The position numbers and the translations under genes are program-made. Under the pieces are notes generated by a model. It saw only the letters and a program-made list of their open reading frames with translations, was not told the origin of the DNA and did no database searches. A DNA stretch of 64,000 bases from Terriglobia bacterium. Its GTDB lineage: Bacteria; Acidobacteriota; Vicinamibacteria; Vicinamibacterales; CAVVIG01. The stretch covers positions 1 to 64,000 of the forward strand of contig JAIQFX010000009.1 of NCBI GenBank assembly GCA_020073005.1, written 5' to 3'. The number at the start of each line of letters is the position of its first letter. Position 1 is the stretch's first letter. This document shows positions 15,977 to 24,267 of this stretch, in pieces.

Positions 15977-17680
15977 ATGCCTGACAACATGCGCGAATCA
16001 CCCTACGCGGCGCGGCCCTGGCTGCGGCACTACGACTATTGGGTCCGGCCCCACCTGACGTACCCGGGCCGGCCGCTGTCCGACATCCTGAGCATCAGCG
16101 CCGTCGAGAACGGCGATCGCACCGCGACGTGGTTCCTCGGCGCCGAGCTCTCGTTCGTCGAGATCAAGCGGCGGTCGGACGCGGTCGCGCGCGCGCTCGC
16201 CGATCTGGGCATCGTCAAGGGCGATCGCGTCGGCATCATGCTGCCGAACTGCCCGCAGTACATCATCGCGGCGTTCGCGATCCTGCGGCTCGGGGCCGTC
16301 GTCGTCAACATCAACCCGAGCTATACGGCGCGCGAAGTGTTGACGGTGGTCGGCGACTCGACGCCGCGCCTCGCGATCACGCTCGATGCGCTCGCGCCGA
16401 TGATTCTCGGGGCCGGGGCCGACCTCGAACACGTCATCGTCACGTCGCTCGCGGAGTACTCGGCGGCCGCGGCGGCGCCGCCGCGCCTCGACGGCGCGCT
16501 GACGTTCGCGGATCTCGTCGCGACGCCGCCGGCCCCGCTGCCGAAGGTCGACATCGCGCCGGACGATCTCGCGGTCCTGCAGTACACGGGCGGCACGACC
16601 GGCACGCCGAAAGGCGCGATGCTGACGCACGGCAACATCTTCGCGAACGTCGTGCAGACGGAGTGCTGGACCAATCCGGTCTACGTCTACGGCCGGACCG
16701 AGCGCTACCTCGTCGTCATCCCGTACTTCCACATCTACGCGTTCAGCGTCTGCATGATGGTGGGCCTCCGCGTCGGCGCGCTGCAGATCATCCATCCCAA
16801 GTACGATCCCGAGCAGGTGCTCGCGTCGATTCGCGATCTCCGGCCGACGTACTTCCCCGCCGTGCCGACGGTGTTCGTCTCGCTGTTGCATCACCCGCGC
16901 GTGCTCGAATACGGGCTCCAGCAGGTGCGCCTCTTCAACAGCGGCGGCGCGCCGTGCCCCGTCGAAGTGATCGAAGAATTCGAGCGCCGCATCGGCCGGC
17001 CGCTGAACGAAGGCTACGGGCTCTCGGAGACGTCGCCGGTCACGCACTCGACGCCGCAGCTCGCCTGTCGCAAGGCCGGCACGATCGGCCTGCCCGTGCC
17101 CGACACGGACCAGAAGATCGTCGACGTCGAGACCGGCACGCGCGAAGTCGCGCTCGGCGAGGCCGGCGAGCTCTGCCTCTGCGGGCCGCAGGTGATGAAG
17201 GGCTACTGGAACAAGCCGGAGGAAACCGCGCGCGCGCTGCGGCGCGGCGCCGACGGCCGCGTCTGGTTCCACACCGGCGACATCGCGACGATGGACGAGG
17301 ACGGCTACACGTCGATCGTCCAGCGCAAGAAAGACATGATCATCGTCGACGGTTTCAACGTGTATCCGTCGGAGGTGGAGACGGTTCTCTACACGCATCC
17401 CGCCGTGCGGCTCGCGGCCGTCATCGGCATTCCCGACGCGTACCACGGCGAAGTCGTCAAGGCGTGCATCGCGCTCAAGCCGGGATCAGCGGCGAGCGCG
17501 GAGGACATCGTCGCCTATTGCCGCACGAGCCTCACGGAGTACAAGGTGCCGCGCCGCGTCGAGGTCCGCGACACGCTGCCGATGAGCGCGGTCGGCAAGA
17601 TCCTGTATCGCGTGCTGCGTGACGAGCACGCCGCGACCCTGAGCGGCGTGAATCGCCTGCAGGCCGACACCAAGCCATGA
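15977..17680 (+). CDS. AMP-forming acyl-CoA synthetase (long-chain fatty acid-CoA ligase type)
   Basis: Activates a carboxylic acid with ATP and CoA. The 567-residue protein has the P-loop YTGGTTGTPKGAML, the A5 motif GYGLSETSPVTHS, the hinge YTSIVQRKKDMIIVDGFNVYPSEVE and the catalytic Lys near LPMSAVGKILYRVLRDE. The opening RPWLRHYDYWVRPHLTYP is that of fatty-acid ligases rather than benzoate-CoA ligases. It is followed by a thioesterase overlapping by 4 bases, then the FadB-like protein and a MaoC hydratase, giving a compact acyl-CoA operon. Confidence 0.93.
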   Translation: MPDNMRESPYAARPWLRHYDYWVRPHLTYPGRPLSDILSISAVENGDRTATWFLGAELSFVEIKRRSDAVARALADLGIVKGDRVGIMLPNCPQYIIAAFAILRLGAVVVNINPSYTAREVLTVVGDSTPRLAITLDALAPMILGAGADLEHVIVTSLAEYSAAAAAPPRLDGALTFADLVATPPAPLPKVDIAPDDLAVLQYTGGTTGTPKGAMLTHGNIFANVVQTECWTNPVYVYGRTERYLVVIPYFHIYAFSVCMMVGLRVGALQIIHPKYDPEQVLASIRDLRPTYFPAVPTVFVSLLHHPRVLEYGLQQVRLFNSGGAPCPVEVIEEFERRIGRPLNEGYGLSETSPVTHSTPQLACRKAGTIGLPVPDTDQKIVDVETGTREVALGEAGELCLCGPQVMKGYWNKPEETARALRRGADGRVWFHTGDIATMDEDGYTSIVQRKKDMIIVDGFNVYPSEVETVLYTHPAVRLAAVIGIPDAYHGEVVKACIALKPGSAASAEDIVAYCRTSLTEYKVPRRVEVRDTLPMSAVGKILYRVLRDEHAATLSGVNRLQADTKP

Positions 17681-18144
17681 GCGCGCACATCCGCAGCGGC
17701 CTCAGCGGTCTCGAGTACTTCAGGCGGATGATCGCCGGCGAGTACGAGCCTCCGCCGATGCTGGCGCTGCTGGGCATCCGGATCGTCGAGGCCGAGGAAG
17801 GCCGCGTCGTGTTCGCGGCGACCATCGAGGACAAGCATTACAACGGGATGGGCGTCGCGCACGGCGGCTTCGCGGCGACGATGCTCGACTCGTCGCTCGG
17901 GTGCTGCATCAACACGCTGATGCCGCCCGGCACACGCTTCACCACGCTCGAGCTGAAGGTGAACCTGACGCGGCCGCTCACGAAGGACGTCGGCCCGATC
18001 CGGTGCGAAGCGAAAGTCATTCACGTCGGCGGACGCGTGGCCACGTCGGAAGGCACAATCGTCGACAGCAAGGGCAAGCTCTACGCGCACGGAACCACGA
18101 CATGCATTGTTGTCGAGGACCGACGGGGAAACCTCGAACCATGA
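17677..18144 (+). CDS. PaaI-type hotdog thioesterase
   Basis: Hydrolyses acyl-CoA esters, possibly to relieve CoA trapping in the pathway. The 155-residue protein has the hotdog motif GVAHGGFAATMLDSSLGCCI with the conserved HGG, and KVNLTRPLTKDVGPIRCEA downstream. Length fits the family. Its ATG overlaps the ligase stop codon by 4 bases, so the two are probably coupled. It could act on phenylacetyl-CoA or on fatty acyl-CoA; neither can be excluded. Confidence 0.88.
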   Translation: MSAHIRSGLSGLEYFRRMIAGEYEPPPMLALLGIRIVEAEEGRVVFAATIEDKHYNGMGVAHGGFAATMLDSSLGCCINTLMPPGTRFTTLELKVNLTRPLTKDVGPIRCEAKVIHVGGRVATSEGTIVDSKGKLYAHGTTTCIVVEDRRGNLEP

Positions 18145-18172
18145 AGTTAGAACTGAAACACTGAAGAGTTGG

Positions 18173-18191
18173 AACCCTGAACCCTGAACCC
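18173..18191. repeat. CCCTGAA heptamer repeat
   Basis: AACCCTGAACCCTGAACCC stands 4 bases before the ATG of the FadB-like gene, after looser units (GAACTGAAACACTGAAG). Related words occur at 32444-32469 in front of the BatA-like gene. Confidence 0.55.
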
Positions 18192-18195
18192 ACCT

Positions 18196-20319
18196 ATGGC
18201 TGACCTCGTCCGTTACGAACTCAAAGACCGCGTCGCGGTTCTCACCATCGACAATCCTCCCGTCAACGCGCTGGCGCCGGCGGTGTGGGAGCAGATCGAT
18301 CAGGCGGTCGCGCGCGGCGTCGCCGACGCGGGCGCGGACGCGATGGTCCTCATCGGCGCCGGCACGACGTTCATCGCCGGCGCGGACATCAAGATCTTCG
18401 ACGCGCTGAAGACGCGCGAGGACTCGATGTCGCGGTCGGCGGGCACGCACGCGCTGCTCAAGCGCGTCGAGGACGCGGGCAAGCCGCTCGTCGCCGCGAT
18501 CCACGGCAACGCGCTCGGCGGCGGGCTTGAGGTCGCGCAGGCGTGCCACTTCCGCGTCGCGTCGAAGGACGCGAAGGTCGGCCAGCCCGAAGTGATGCTC
18601 GGCATCATTCCCGGCGCCGGCGGCACGCAGCGGCTGCTGCGGCTGTGCGGCGCGAAGATGGCGCTCGCGATGTGCACGGACGGCAAGCCGGTGGCGGCGC
18701 CGAAAGCGCTCGCCGCCGGGATCATCGATCAAATCGTCGAAGGCGATCTGCTGACCGGCGCGATCGCCTTCGCGACAATGAAGGCCGCCGCCAGACAGAT
18801 TCGCAAGACCCGCGACCTGCAGATCAAGCCTGAGGATGTCAGCGGCGGCATGGCGACGTGCGAGGCCGTACGCGTCGCCCTCGGCAAGACCGCGCGCGGC
18901 GCGCACGCGCCCTTTGTCGCCGTCGACGCGATTCAGGCGGCGCTGACGCATTCGTTCGACGAAGGCTCGATCCGCGAGCGCGAGCTCTTCGCCGGCTGCG
19001 TCGTCTCGATCGAATCGAAGGCGCTGCGGCACATGTTCTTCGCCGAGCGCGAAGTCGCGAAGGTTCCGGACATCCCGAAGGACACGCCGACGCGCGAGAT
19101 CACGCGCGCGGCCGTCGTCGGCGCCGGCACGATGGGCGGCGGCATCGCGATGAACTACGCGAACGCCGGCATCCCGGTCCTGCTGAAGGAAGTCGACCAG
19201 GCCGCGCTCGACCGCGGGATGGCGACGATCCGCAAGAACTACGAAGTGACGATGTCGAAGGGAAAGATGACGGCGGAACAGCTTCAGAGGACGCTCGCGC
19301 TGATCACGCCGCAGATCACGTACGACGGCTTCGATCGGGTGGACATCGTCACCGAGGCCGTGTTCGAGAACATGGACCTGAAGAAGGCGACGTTCAAGGA
19401 GCTCGGCGCGGTGACGCGGCCGGACTGCATCCTCGCGAGCAACTCGTCGACGCTCGACATCGATCAGTTCGCGCAGGCGAGCGGCCGGCCGCCGCAGGTG
19501 CTGGGCCACCACTACTTCAGTCCCGCCAACGTCATGAAGCTGCTCGAAATGGTCCGCGGCCGCGAGACGAGCAAGGAAGTCATCGCGACGTCGCTCAAGC
19601 TGTCGAAGAAGCTGAACAAGGTCGGCGTCGTCGTCGGCAACTGTTTCGGCTTCGTCGCCAATCGCATGCTGGCCTACTACATGCGCGAGGCGTACCTGCT
19701 GCTCGAGGAGGGCGCGAGCGTCCCGCAGATCGACAAGGTGCTGACCGACTTCGGCCTGCCGGTCGGACCGTACGGCATGCAGGACATCGCGGGCATCGAC
19801 GTCGGCGCGCGCATCCGGCAGTACCTCGCGTCGATCGGCAAGACGCGCGCGGAAGGACCGCAGTCCGCGATTCCCGATCGTCTGTTCGCGATGGGGCGCT
19901 ACGGGCAGAAGACCGGCGCCGGCTGGTACAAGTACGCGGCGCCGGGCAGCCGCGATCGCACGCCGGATCCAGTGATCGAGCAGATGGCGGACGAGGAAGC
20001 GGCCAAGCGCGGCGTCAAACGACGGCCGGTTGCCGACGAAGAGATCCTGGCGCGCATCATGACCGCGCTCGCCAACGAAGGCGCGCGCGTGCTCGAGGAG
20101 CACTACGCGACGCGCGCGAGCGACATCGACGTCATCTACTGCTACGGCTTCGGCTATCCGCGTCTTCGCGGCGGACCGATGTTCTACGCGGAAACCGTCG
20201 GCCTCGCGACGGTGCTGTCGCGCGTGAAGGAGTACCGCGCGCGGTTCGGCGACTACTGGGAGCCGGCGCCGCTGCTCGAGAAACTGGTCGCCGCGAACAA
20301 GAGCAGTTTTGAGGGCTGA
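18196..20319 (+). CDS. FadB-like fusion: enoyl-CoA hydratase + 3-hydroxyacyl-CoA dehydrogenase
   Basis: Carries out hydration and NAD-dependent oxidation in beta-oxidation. The 707-residue protein has an N-terminal crotonase domain (HGNALGGGLEVAQACHF and QPEVMLGIIPGAGGTQR, with Glu112 and Glu132 as the acid/base pair) and a dehydrogenase domain from about residue 295 (VVGAGTMGGGIAMNYANAG, ASNSSTLDI, LGHHYFSPANVMKLLEMV). The C-terminal pair of helical domains includes FVANRMLAYYMREAY and YCYGFGYPRLRGGPM. Length matches fused FadB/FadJ relatives. It lies in the ligase-thioesterase operon. It could also oxidise 3-hydroxypimelyl-CoA formed by the benzoyl-CoA island. Confidence 0.94.
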   Translation: MADLVRYELKDRVAVLTIDNPPVNALAPAVWEQIDQAVARGVADAGADAMVLIGAGTTFIAGADIKIFDALKTREDSMSRSAGTHALLKRVEDAGKPLVAAIHGNALGGGLEVAQACHFRVASKDAKVGQPEVMLGIIPGAGGTQRLLRLCGAKMALAMCTDGKPVAAPKALAAGIIDQIVEGDLLTGAIAFATMKAAARQIRKTRDLQIKPEDVSGGMATCEAVRVALGKTARGAHAPFVAVDAIQAALTHSFDEGSIRERELFAGCVVSIESKALRHMFFAEREVAKVPDIPKDTPTREITRAAVVGAGTMGGGIAMNYANAGIPVLLKEVDQAALDRGMATIRKNYEVTMSKGKMTAEQLQRTLALITPQITYDGFDRVDIVTEAVFENMDLKKATFKELGAVTRPDCILASNSSTLDIDQFAQASGRPPQVLGHHYFSPANVMKLLEMVRGRETSKEVIATSLKLSKKLNKVGVVVGNCFGFVANRMLAYYMREAYLLLEEGASVPQIDKVLTDFGLPVGPYGMQDIAGIDVGARIRQYLASIGKTRAEGPQSAIPDRLFAMGRYGQKTGAGWYKYAAPGSRDRTPDPVIEQMADEEAAKRGVKRRPVADEEILARIMTALANEGARVLEEHYATRASDIDVIYCYGFGYPRLRGGPMFYAETVGLATVLSRVKEYRARFGDYWEPAPLLEKLVAANKSSFEG

Positions 20320-20327
20320 GTACCGTC

Positions 20328-20349
20328 GCGTGAGCCTTTCAGGCGAGCG
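20328..20349 (+). repeat. TAGCGCGAG-type hairpin element ahead of the MaoC gene
   Basis: GTGAGCC-TTTCA-GGCGAGC forms the short hairpin. The element ends 5 bases before the ATG at 20355, so its GGCGAGCGAG stretch sits where a ribosome site would be. Confidence 0.65.
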
Positions 20350-20354
20350 AGATC

Positions 20355-20810
20355 ATGATCGACGTTGACGTCACTACGATCCGCGATCGCGTCGGCAAAG
20401 AGCTCGCCGTGAGCGACTGGGTCGAAATCACACAGCAGCGCATCGACGAGTTCGCCAACGCGACCGGCGATCGCCAGTGGATCCACGTCGATCCCGCGCG
20501 CGCAGCCGCGGAGTCGCCGTTCAAGACGACCATCGCGCACGGCTTCCTGACGCTGTCGCTCATCAGCGAGCTGATGCGCAAGGCCGTCCAGTTCACCGGA
20601 CTGCGGATGGCCATCAACTACGGTGTGAACCGGGTCCGCTTCGTCTCGCCCGTGCCCTCCGGCTCGCGCGTGCGCGGGCGTTTCACGCCCGCGGCCGTCG
20701 ACGACGTCACCGGCGGCGTGCAGGTCACCTGGCAGGCGACCGTCGAGCGCGACGGCGGCGACAAACCGAGCTGCGTGGCCGAATGGATCGTCCGGTACTA
20801 TCCGCGCTAA
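20355..20810 (+). CDS. MaoC-family (R)-specific enoyl-CoA hydratase
   Basis: A hotdog-fold hydratase of 151 residues. The catalytic Asp/His pair is in FANATGDRQWIHVD, and PFKTTIAHGFLTLSLIS follows, both family signatures. NYGVNRVRFVSPVPSGSRVRG is the conserved second half. It is the last gene of the acyl-CoA operon. A TAGCGCGAG-type hairpin element lies just ahead of its start. It probably hydrates medium-chain enoyl-CoA. Confidence 0.92.
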   Translation: MIDVDVTTIRDRVGKELAVSDWVEITQQRIDEFANATGDRQWIHVDPARAAAESPFKTTIAHGFLTLSLISELMRKAVQFTGLRMAINYGVNRVRFVSPVPSGSRVRGRFTPAAVDDVTGGVQVTWQATVERDGGDKPSCVAEWIVRYYPR

Positions 20811-20853
20811 AATAGAACTGCCAGCCTCGCCGCCTGAGTGTTCGGGTCGGGTT

Positions 20854-21510
20854 ATGAAGCACTCCAAGCTCACCGCTGTTCTTCTCGCACTACCTGTGTG
20901 CCTCATGTGTCTGGCGGTGTCGGCCGACGACGCGGCCGCGCAGTCACGCGGCGGTGGTCGCGGCGCGCCCAGTGGTGGTCGCGCGCCAGGCGGTCGTGGC
21001 CCAAGCGGATCGGTCGGACGCGCGGTACCGCGCGGTGGTCCCGGCGTGCGGCCGCCGATTTATGGGCGCTACGGGGGCCACGGACCATACCGGCCGTACT
21101 ACTACCCGTACTACCGGCCGGGCATATCGTTCGGCTTCGGCGTCTATGGCGGCTACGGGTACTACCCGTATGGCTATCCTTATTACTATGGGTACCCGTA
21201 CGCGTACCCCTACGGCTACGCCTACCCCGGCTACGGCTACGCGTATCCGCCGCCCGCCGGCTACGACGTCAGCGCCGGCGCCGTCGCGTACGGCGGTCTG
21301 AAGATCCAGGGCGCGCCGCGCGACGCGCAGGTCTTCGTCGACGGCTACTACGCGGGCATCGTCGACGATTTCGACGGCGCGCTGCAGCATCTGAATCTCC
21401 AGGCGGGACCGCACAAGGTCGAGATCCGCGCGCAGGGCCGGCCGCCGGTGCAGTTCGACGTCGACATCCAGCCGGGACAGACGGTCACCTACCACGCCGA
21501 GATGAAGTAG
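20854..21510 (+). CDS. Exported Gly/Tyr-rich PEGA-domain protein
   Basis: A 218-residue secreted or surface protein. Residues 1-30 are a signal peptide (LTAVLLALPVCLMCLAVSADDAAAQ). A Gly/Arg/Pro-rich stretch is followed by a low-complexity Tyr-Gly-Pro segment (YGYPYAYPYGYAYPGYGYAY, about residues 110-128). The C-terminal 70 residues form a PEGA beta-domain: LKIQGAPRDAQVFVDGYYAGIVDDF, then LNLQAGPHKVEIRAQG and PGQTVTYHAEMK. PEGA domains bind or decorate the cell envelope. Function unknown. A TAAAAT box overlaps the end of the preceding gene (20808-20813). Confidence 0.88.
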   Translation: MKHSKLTAVLLALPVCLMCLAVSADDAAAQSRGGGRGAPSGGRAPGGRGPSGSVGRAVPRGGPGVRPPIYGRYGGHGPYRPYYYPYYRPGISFGFGVYGGYGYYPYGYPYYYGYPYAYPYGYAYPGYGYAYPPPAGYDVSAGAVAYGGLKIQGAPRDAQVFVDGYYAGIVDDFDGALQHLNLQAGPHKVEIRAQGRPPVQFDVDIQPGQTVTYHAEMK

Positions 21511-21513
21511 GCC

Positions 21514-21598
21514 GAATTGGGTGAGTGGGTAGTTGGGTGAGCGGGTAATGGCTCCAGCAGCGATTACTCAACGACCCAATTACTCAACCACCCAATTC
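21514..21598. repeat. Inverted pair of octamer repeats (TTACCCAA family)
   Basis: Left arm 21514-21551 begins GAATTGGGTGAGTGGGTAG; right arm 21561-21598 ends CTCAACCACCCAATTC. Each arm is four to five 8-base units and the arms are roughly complementary. The right arm reaches the deaminase stop codon. It lies between converging genes and may act as a two-way terminator. Confidence 0.7.
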
Positions 21599-22043
21599 AC
21601 TTTCCGATATCTTCACACCATAACTGCGGCTGCGCCGCGATGAACTCGCGCATCAATCGGATGCAGCGCTCGTCCTGCCACACGTCGACGCGCACGCCGC
21701 GGCTGCGCAGCCACTGCTCCTCGCCCAGGAAGGTCTGATTCTCGCCGACGATCACGTGCGGGATTCCATAGAGAAGGATGGCGCCGGTGCACATCGCGCA
21801 CGGCGACAGCGTCGTGTAGATGACGCACTCGCGGTAGACGGACGCGGGCTGCCGTCCGGCGCGCTCCAGTGCGTCCATCTCGCCGTGCAGGATCGCGCTC
21901 CCCTGCTGCACGCGGCGGTTGTGGCCGCGGCCGAGGATGGCGCCGCGGTGCACGAGCACCGAGCCGATCGGAATGCCGCCTTCCGCCAGTCCGCGCCCGG
22001 CTTCGTCGATGGCCGCCTGCAGGAACGCGTCGGCGTCGTCCAC
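21597..22043 (-). CDS. Cytosine deaminase, yeast FCY1-like
   Basis: A zinc deaminase converting cytosine to uracil (pyrimidine salvage). The 148-residue protein follows yeast FCY1 rather than bacterial CodA: LHGEMDALERAGR (zinc ligand His53, acid/base Glu55), YTTLSPCAMCTGAIL (Cys82, Cys85), YGIPHVIVGENQTFLG and the tail DERCIRLMREFIAAQPQLWCEDIG, which resembles the yeast C-terminus almost residue by residue. The family recognition is from memory, not a search. It is divergent from the cell-wall amidase gene. Confidence 0.88.
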   Translation of the reverse strand: MDDADAFLQAAIDEAGRGLAEGGIPIGSVLVHRGAILGRGHNRRVQQGSAILHGEMDALERAGRQPASVYRECVIYTTLSPCAMCTGAILLYGIPHVIVGENQTFLGEEQWLRSRGVRVDVWQDERCIRLMREFIAAQPQLWCEDIGK

Positions 22044-22077
22044 AGGCGCGATTGTGCCTCAAGCGCGGGGCTTTCGA

Positions 22078-22083
22078 TACAAT
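22078..22083 (+). promoter_or_regulatory. TACAAT -10 box ahead of the amidase gene
   Basis: TACAAT ends 5 bases before the in-frame ATC codon at 22089, the spacing seen for other apparently leaderless genes here. Confidence 0.35.
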
Positions 22084-22088
22084 GGTTC

Positions 22089-23618
22089 ATCCCGTTCACC
22101 TCTCGCGCCCCTCTCGCCGGATTCATCGTCGCGTTGCTGGTCGCGCGTGCGGCCGTCTTGTCGAGCCAGTCTCCACAAATCTCGCAGGCGCAGCCCTCGC
22201 AGGCGCCCGCGCTCACGCTGCTGGCCAGGGACGGACGGCGGACGCTGCCGCTGACCGTCACCGGCGATCAGGAATTCGTCGCGCTCGACGATCTCGCGAC
22301 GGCGTTCCAGCTCGCCGTGCGCGAGGAGTCGCTCGGCGCGATCACCGTGTCCTCCAAGGGCAAGACGATCGTCGTCCAGCCGGCGCAGGCGCTCGCGTCG
22401 GTGTCGGGCCGGCTGATTGCGCTGCCCGCGCCGCTCACCCGCAGCGGACGGCGATGGCTCGTGCCGGTGGAGTTCATCAGCCGCGCGCTCGCCACGATCT
22501 ACGACGTCAAGCTGGATCTCCGGAAGCCGTCGCGGCTGCTCATCGTCGGCGATCTTCGCGTGCCGCGGATCCAGCTGCGCTACGACGCGGTCGGCACGTC
22601 GGGCCGCCTGACGATCGACGCGACGCCGCGCGCGACGAGCACGATCACGCAGGAGAACGACCGTCTCTCGGTCAAGTTCGACGCTGACGCGCTCGACGTC
22701 CCGAGTCCGGTGCTGCCGGGTCTCGGCGCGCAAGGACTCGTCCTGGCGGTGCACCTGATCGATCCATCCGTGCTCGCGTTCGACGTCGGACCGCGGTTCG
22801 CCGGCTTCAAGGCCAGCACGCAGACGCTGGAATCGACGCTGCGCGTCGTCATCGATCTGGCCGCGCTGGCGGAAACCGCGCCCGCACCCGCGCCGCCGGC
22901 CGGACGCGCGGCGCCGGATCTGCCGGCACTGGGCCAGGCGACGCCGCCCTTCCGCACGCTCGTGATCGATCCGGGCCACGGCGGCGGCGACGATACCGGT
23001 GCCGCCGGCGCGAGCGGCGCGAAGGAAAAGGATCTCGCGCTCGCCATCGCGCGGCGCGCCAAGGCGGCGATCGAAGGCCGGCTCGGCATCCGCGTGCTCC
23101 TCACGCGAGACGACGATCGCCACGTCGGGATCGACGAACGCACGGCGATGGCGAACAACAACAAGGCGGACCTCTTCATCAGCCTCCACGCCAGCGCGTC
23201 GCCGCGGCCCGCGGCGGCGGGCGCGACGATCTTCTATGCCGCGTTCGACACGGGATCCGTGCCGGCGTCGAGCGCGGACCGCGTGCCGGCGTTCAACGGC
23301 GTCATGCGCGAGATCGAGCTCGTGCCGTGGGAGCTCGCGCAGAGCCGGCACCTCGATCAGTCGACGTCGTTCGCCGAGCTGCTCGAGACGCAGCTCCGCG
23401 ATCGGATTCCGCTCGCCGGCGAGGCGGTCGCCAGCGCGCCGCTGCGCGTGCTCGAGTCGGCGAACATGCCGGCCGTCCTCATCGAGCTCGGCTACCTGAC
23501 CAACGGCGATCAGGAAACGCTGCTGACCGGCGACGCGTTCGCGAACACGTTCGTGCAGGCGCTCGCCGACGCGGTCGTCAGATACCGCGACGCGCAGGCC
23601 GCCGGAGGCGCGCGCTGA
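22089..23618 (+). CDS. N-acetylmuramoyl-L-alanine amidase (Amidase_3) with AMIN-like N-terminus
   Basis: Cleaves the bond between MurNAc and L-Ala in peptidoglycan, in the periplasm. The C-terminal catalytic domain has the zinc His in VIDPGHGGGD, Glu in ARRAKAAIEGR, LFISLHASA and the late Glu in VLIELGYLTN. The N-terminal half has copper-amine-oxidase-like and AMIN-like strands (RWLVPVEFISRALATIYDV; LRVVIDL). The start is uncertain: no ATG/GTG lies in frame near the signal peptide TSRAPLAGFIVALLVARAA. The chosen ATC 22089 is not a normal start; TTG 22134 is the nearest canonical one but would cut the signal off. Overlaps the next gene by one base. Confidence 0.85.
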   Translation: MPFTSRAPLAGFIVALLVARAAVLSSQSPQISQAQPSQAPALTLLARDGRRTLPLTVTGDQEFVALDDLATAFQLAVREESLGAITVSSKGKTIVVQPAQALASVSGRLIALPAPLTRSGRRWLVPVEFISRALATIYDVKLDLRKPSRLLIVGDLRVPRIQLRYDAVGTSGRLTIDATPRATSTITQENDRLSVKFDADALDVPSPVLPGLGAQGLVLAVHLIDPSVLAFDVGPRFAGFKASTQTLESTLRVVIDLAALAETAPAPAPPAGRAAPDLPALGQATPPFRTLVIDPGHGGGDDTGAAGASGAKEKDLALAIARRAKAAIEGRLGIRVLLTRDDDRHVGIDERTAMANNNKADLFISLHASASPRPAAAGATIFYAAFDTGSVPASSADRVPAFNGVMREIELVPWELAQSRHLDQSTSFAELLETQLRDRIPLAGEAVASAPLRVLESANMPAVLIELGYLTNGDQETLLTGDAFANTFVQALADAVVRYRDAQAAGGAR

Positions 23619-24187
23619 TGACACAGCGCCACATCGCCATCGCGACGGTCCTGCTGGCCGCGGTCGTTCTGGGCCTCGTGCTCTTCGTCGGCCTGCCGCG
23701 GCTGAAGCGCCGGACGCCGGCCCGGGCCGTCGCCGCCGCTCCCACCGCCTCGGCATCGCAGGGCCGCAAGATCAAAGCGCACCTGTTCTACGTCGCCGAG
23801 GACGGCGCGCACCTGACAAGCGTCGAGCGCGACATCGCGTACGGCGAGACCGCCGGCGACCAGGCGCGCGAGATCATCACCGCGCAGATCGCGCCCGTGC
23901 CCGCGCCGATCGTGTCGGCCGTGCCGGCGGGCACGACGCTGCGCGCCGTGTTCATCGCCGACGGCGGCACCGCGTACGTCGATCTGAGCCGCGAGGTCGC
24001 GTCCGCGCATCCCGGCGGCACGATCGACGAGCTGCTCACCGTCTACACGATCGTCGACGCCCTGACCGTGAATCTGCCCGCCATCACGTCCGTGCAGGTG
24101 CTCGTCGACGGCAAGGAAGTGGACACGCTCGCCGGCCACGTCGATCTGCGCCGCCCGCTGATCAGGAACCTCGGATGGGTACAATGA
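23618..24187 (+). CDS. GerMN-domain membrane-anchored protein
   Basis: A 189-residue protein with an N-terminal membrane helix (IAIATVLLAAVVLGLVLFVG) and one GerMN domain: KAHLFYVAEDGAHL, EIITAQIAPVPAP, LRAVFIADGGTAYVDLSREV and IDELLTVYTIVDALTVNLPAITSVQVLVDG (two pieces of one run). GerMN proteins sit at the outer face of the membrane and are often encoded with cell-wall amidases. The ATG overlaps the amidase stop codon (TGATG), so they are coupled and probably act together in septal or wall remodelling. Confidence 0.88.
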   Translation: MTQRHIAIATVLLAAVVLGLVLFVGLPRLKRRTPARAVAAAPTASASQGRKIKAHLFYVAEDGAHLTSVERDIAYGETAGDQAREIITAQIAPVPAPIVSAVPAGTTLRAVFIADGGTAYVDLSREVASAHPGGTIDELLTVYTIVDALTVNLPAITSVQVLVDGKEVDTLAGHVDLRRPLIRNLGWVQ

Positions 24188-24190
24188 AGA

Positions 24191-24251
24191 GCTGTCGGCT
24201 CTCAGCTTTCAGCTGTCAGCAGCTGAGAGCCGAAAGCTGAGAGCTGACAGC
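24191..24251. repeat. Inverted pair of heptamer repeats (GCTNTCA family)
   Basis: Heptads GCTGTCG, GCTCTCA, GCTTTCA, GCTGTCA (24191-24218) face AGCTGAG, AGCCGAA, AGCTGAG, AGCTGAC (24221-24248). The arms are largely complementary and would form a hairpin of about 28 bp in the GerMN-rph gap. Confidence 0.75.
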
Positions 24252-24267
24252 TACACCAAAGGATTCC

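Noticed and set aside
15977-17680. Acyl-CoA ligase considered as the missing benzoate-CoA ligase
   Set aside because: Its N-terminus and 567-residue length fit fatty-acid ligases, and it is in an operon with beta-oxidation genes.
17515-20103. An 862-codon reverse frame under the FadB-like gene
   Set aside because: No recognisable motif, and the forward strand carries an unmistakable FadB-like fusion.
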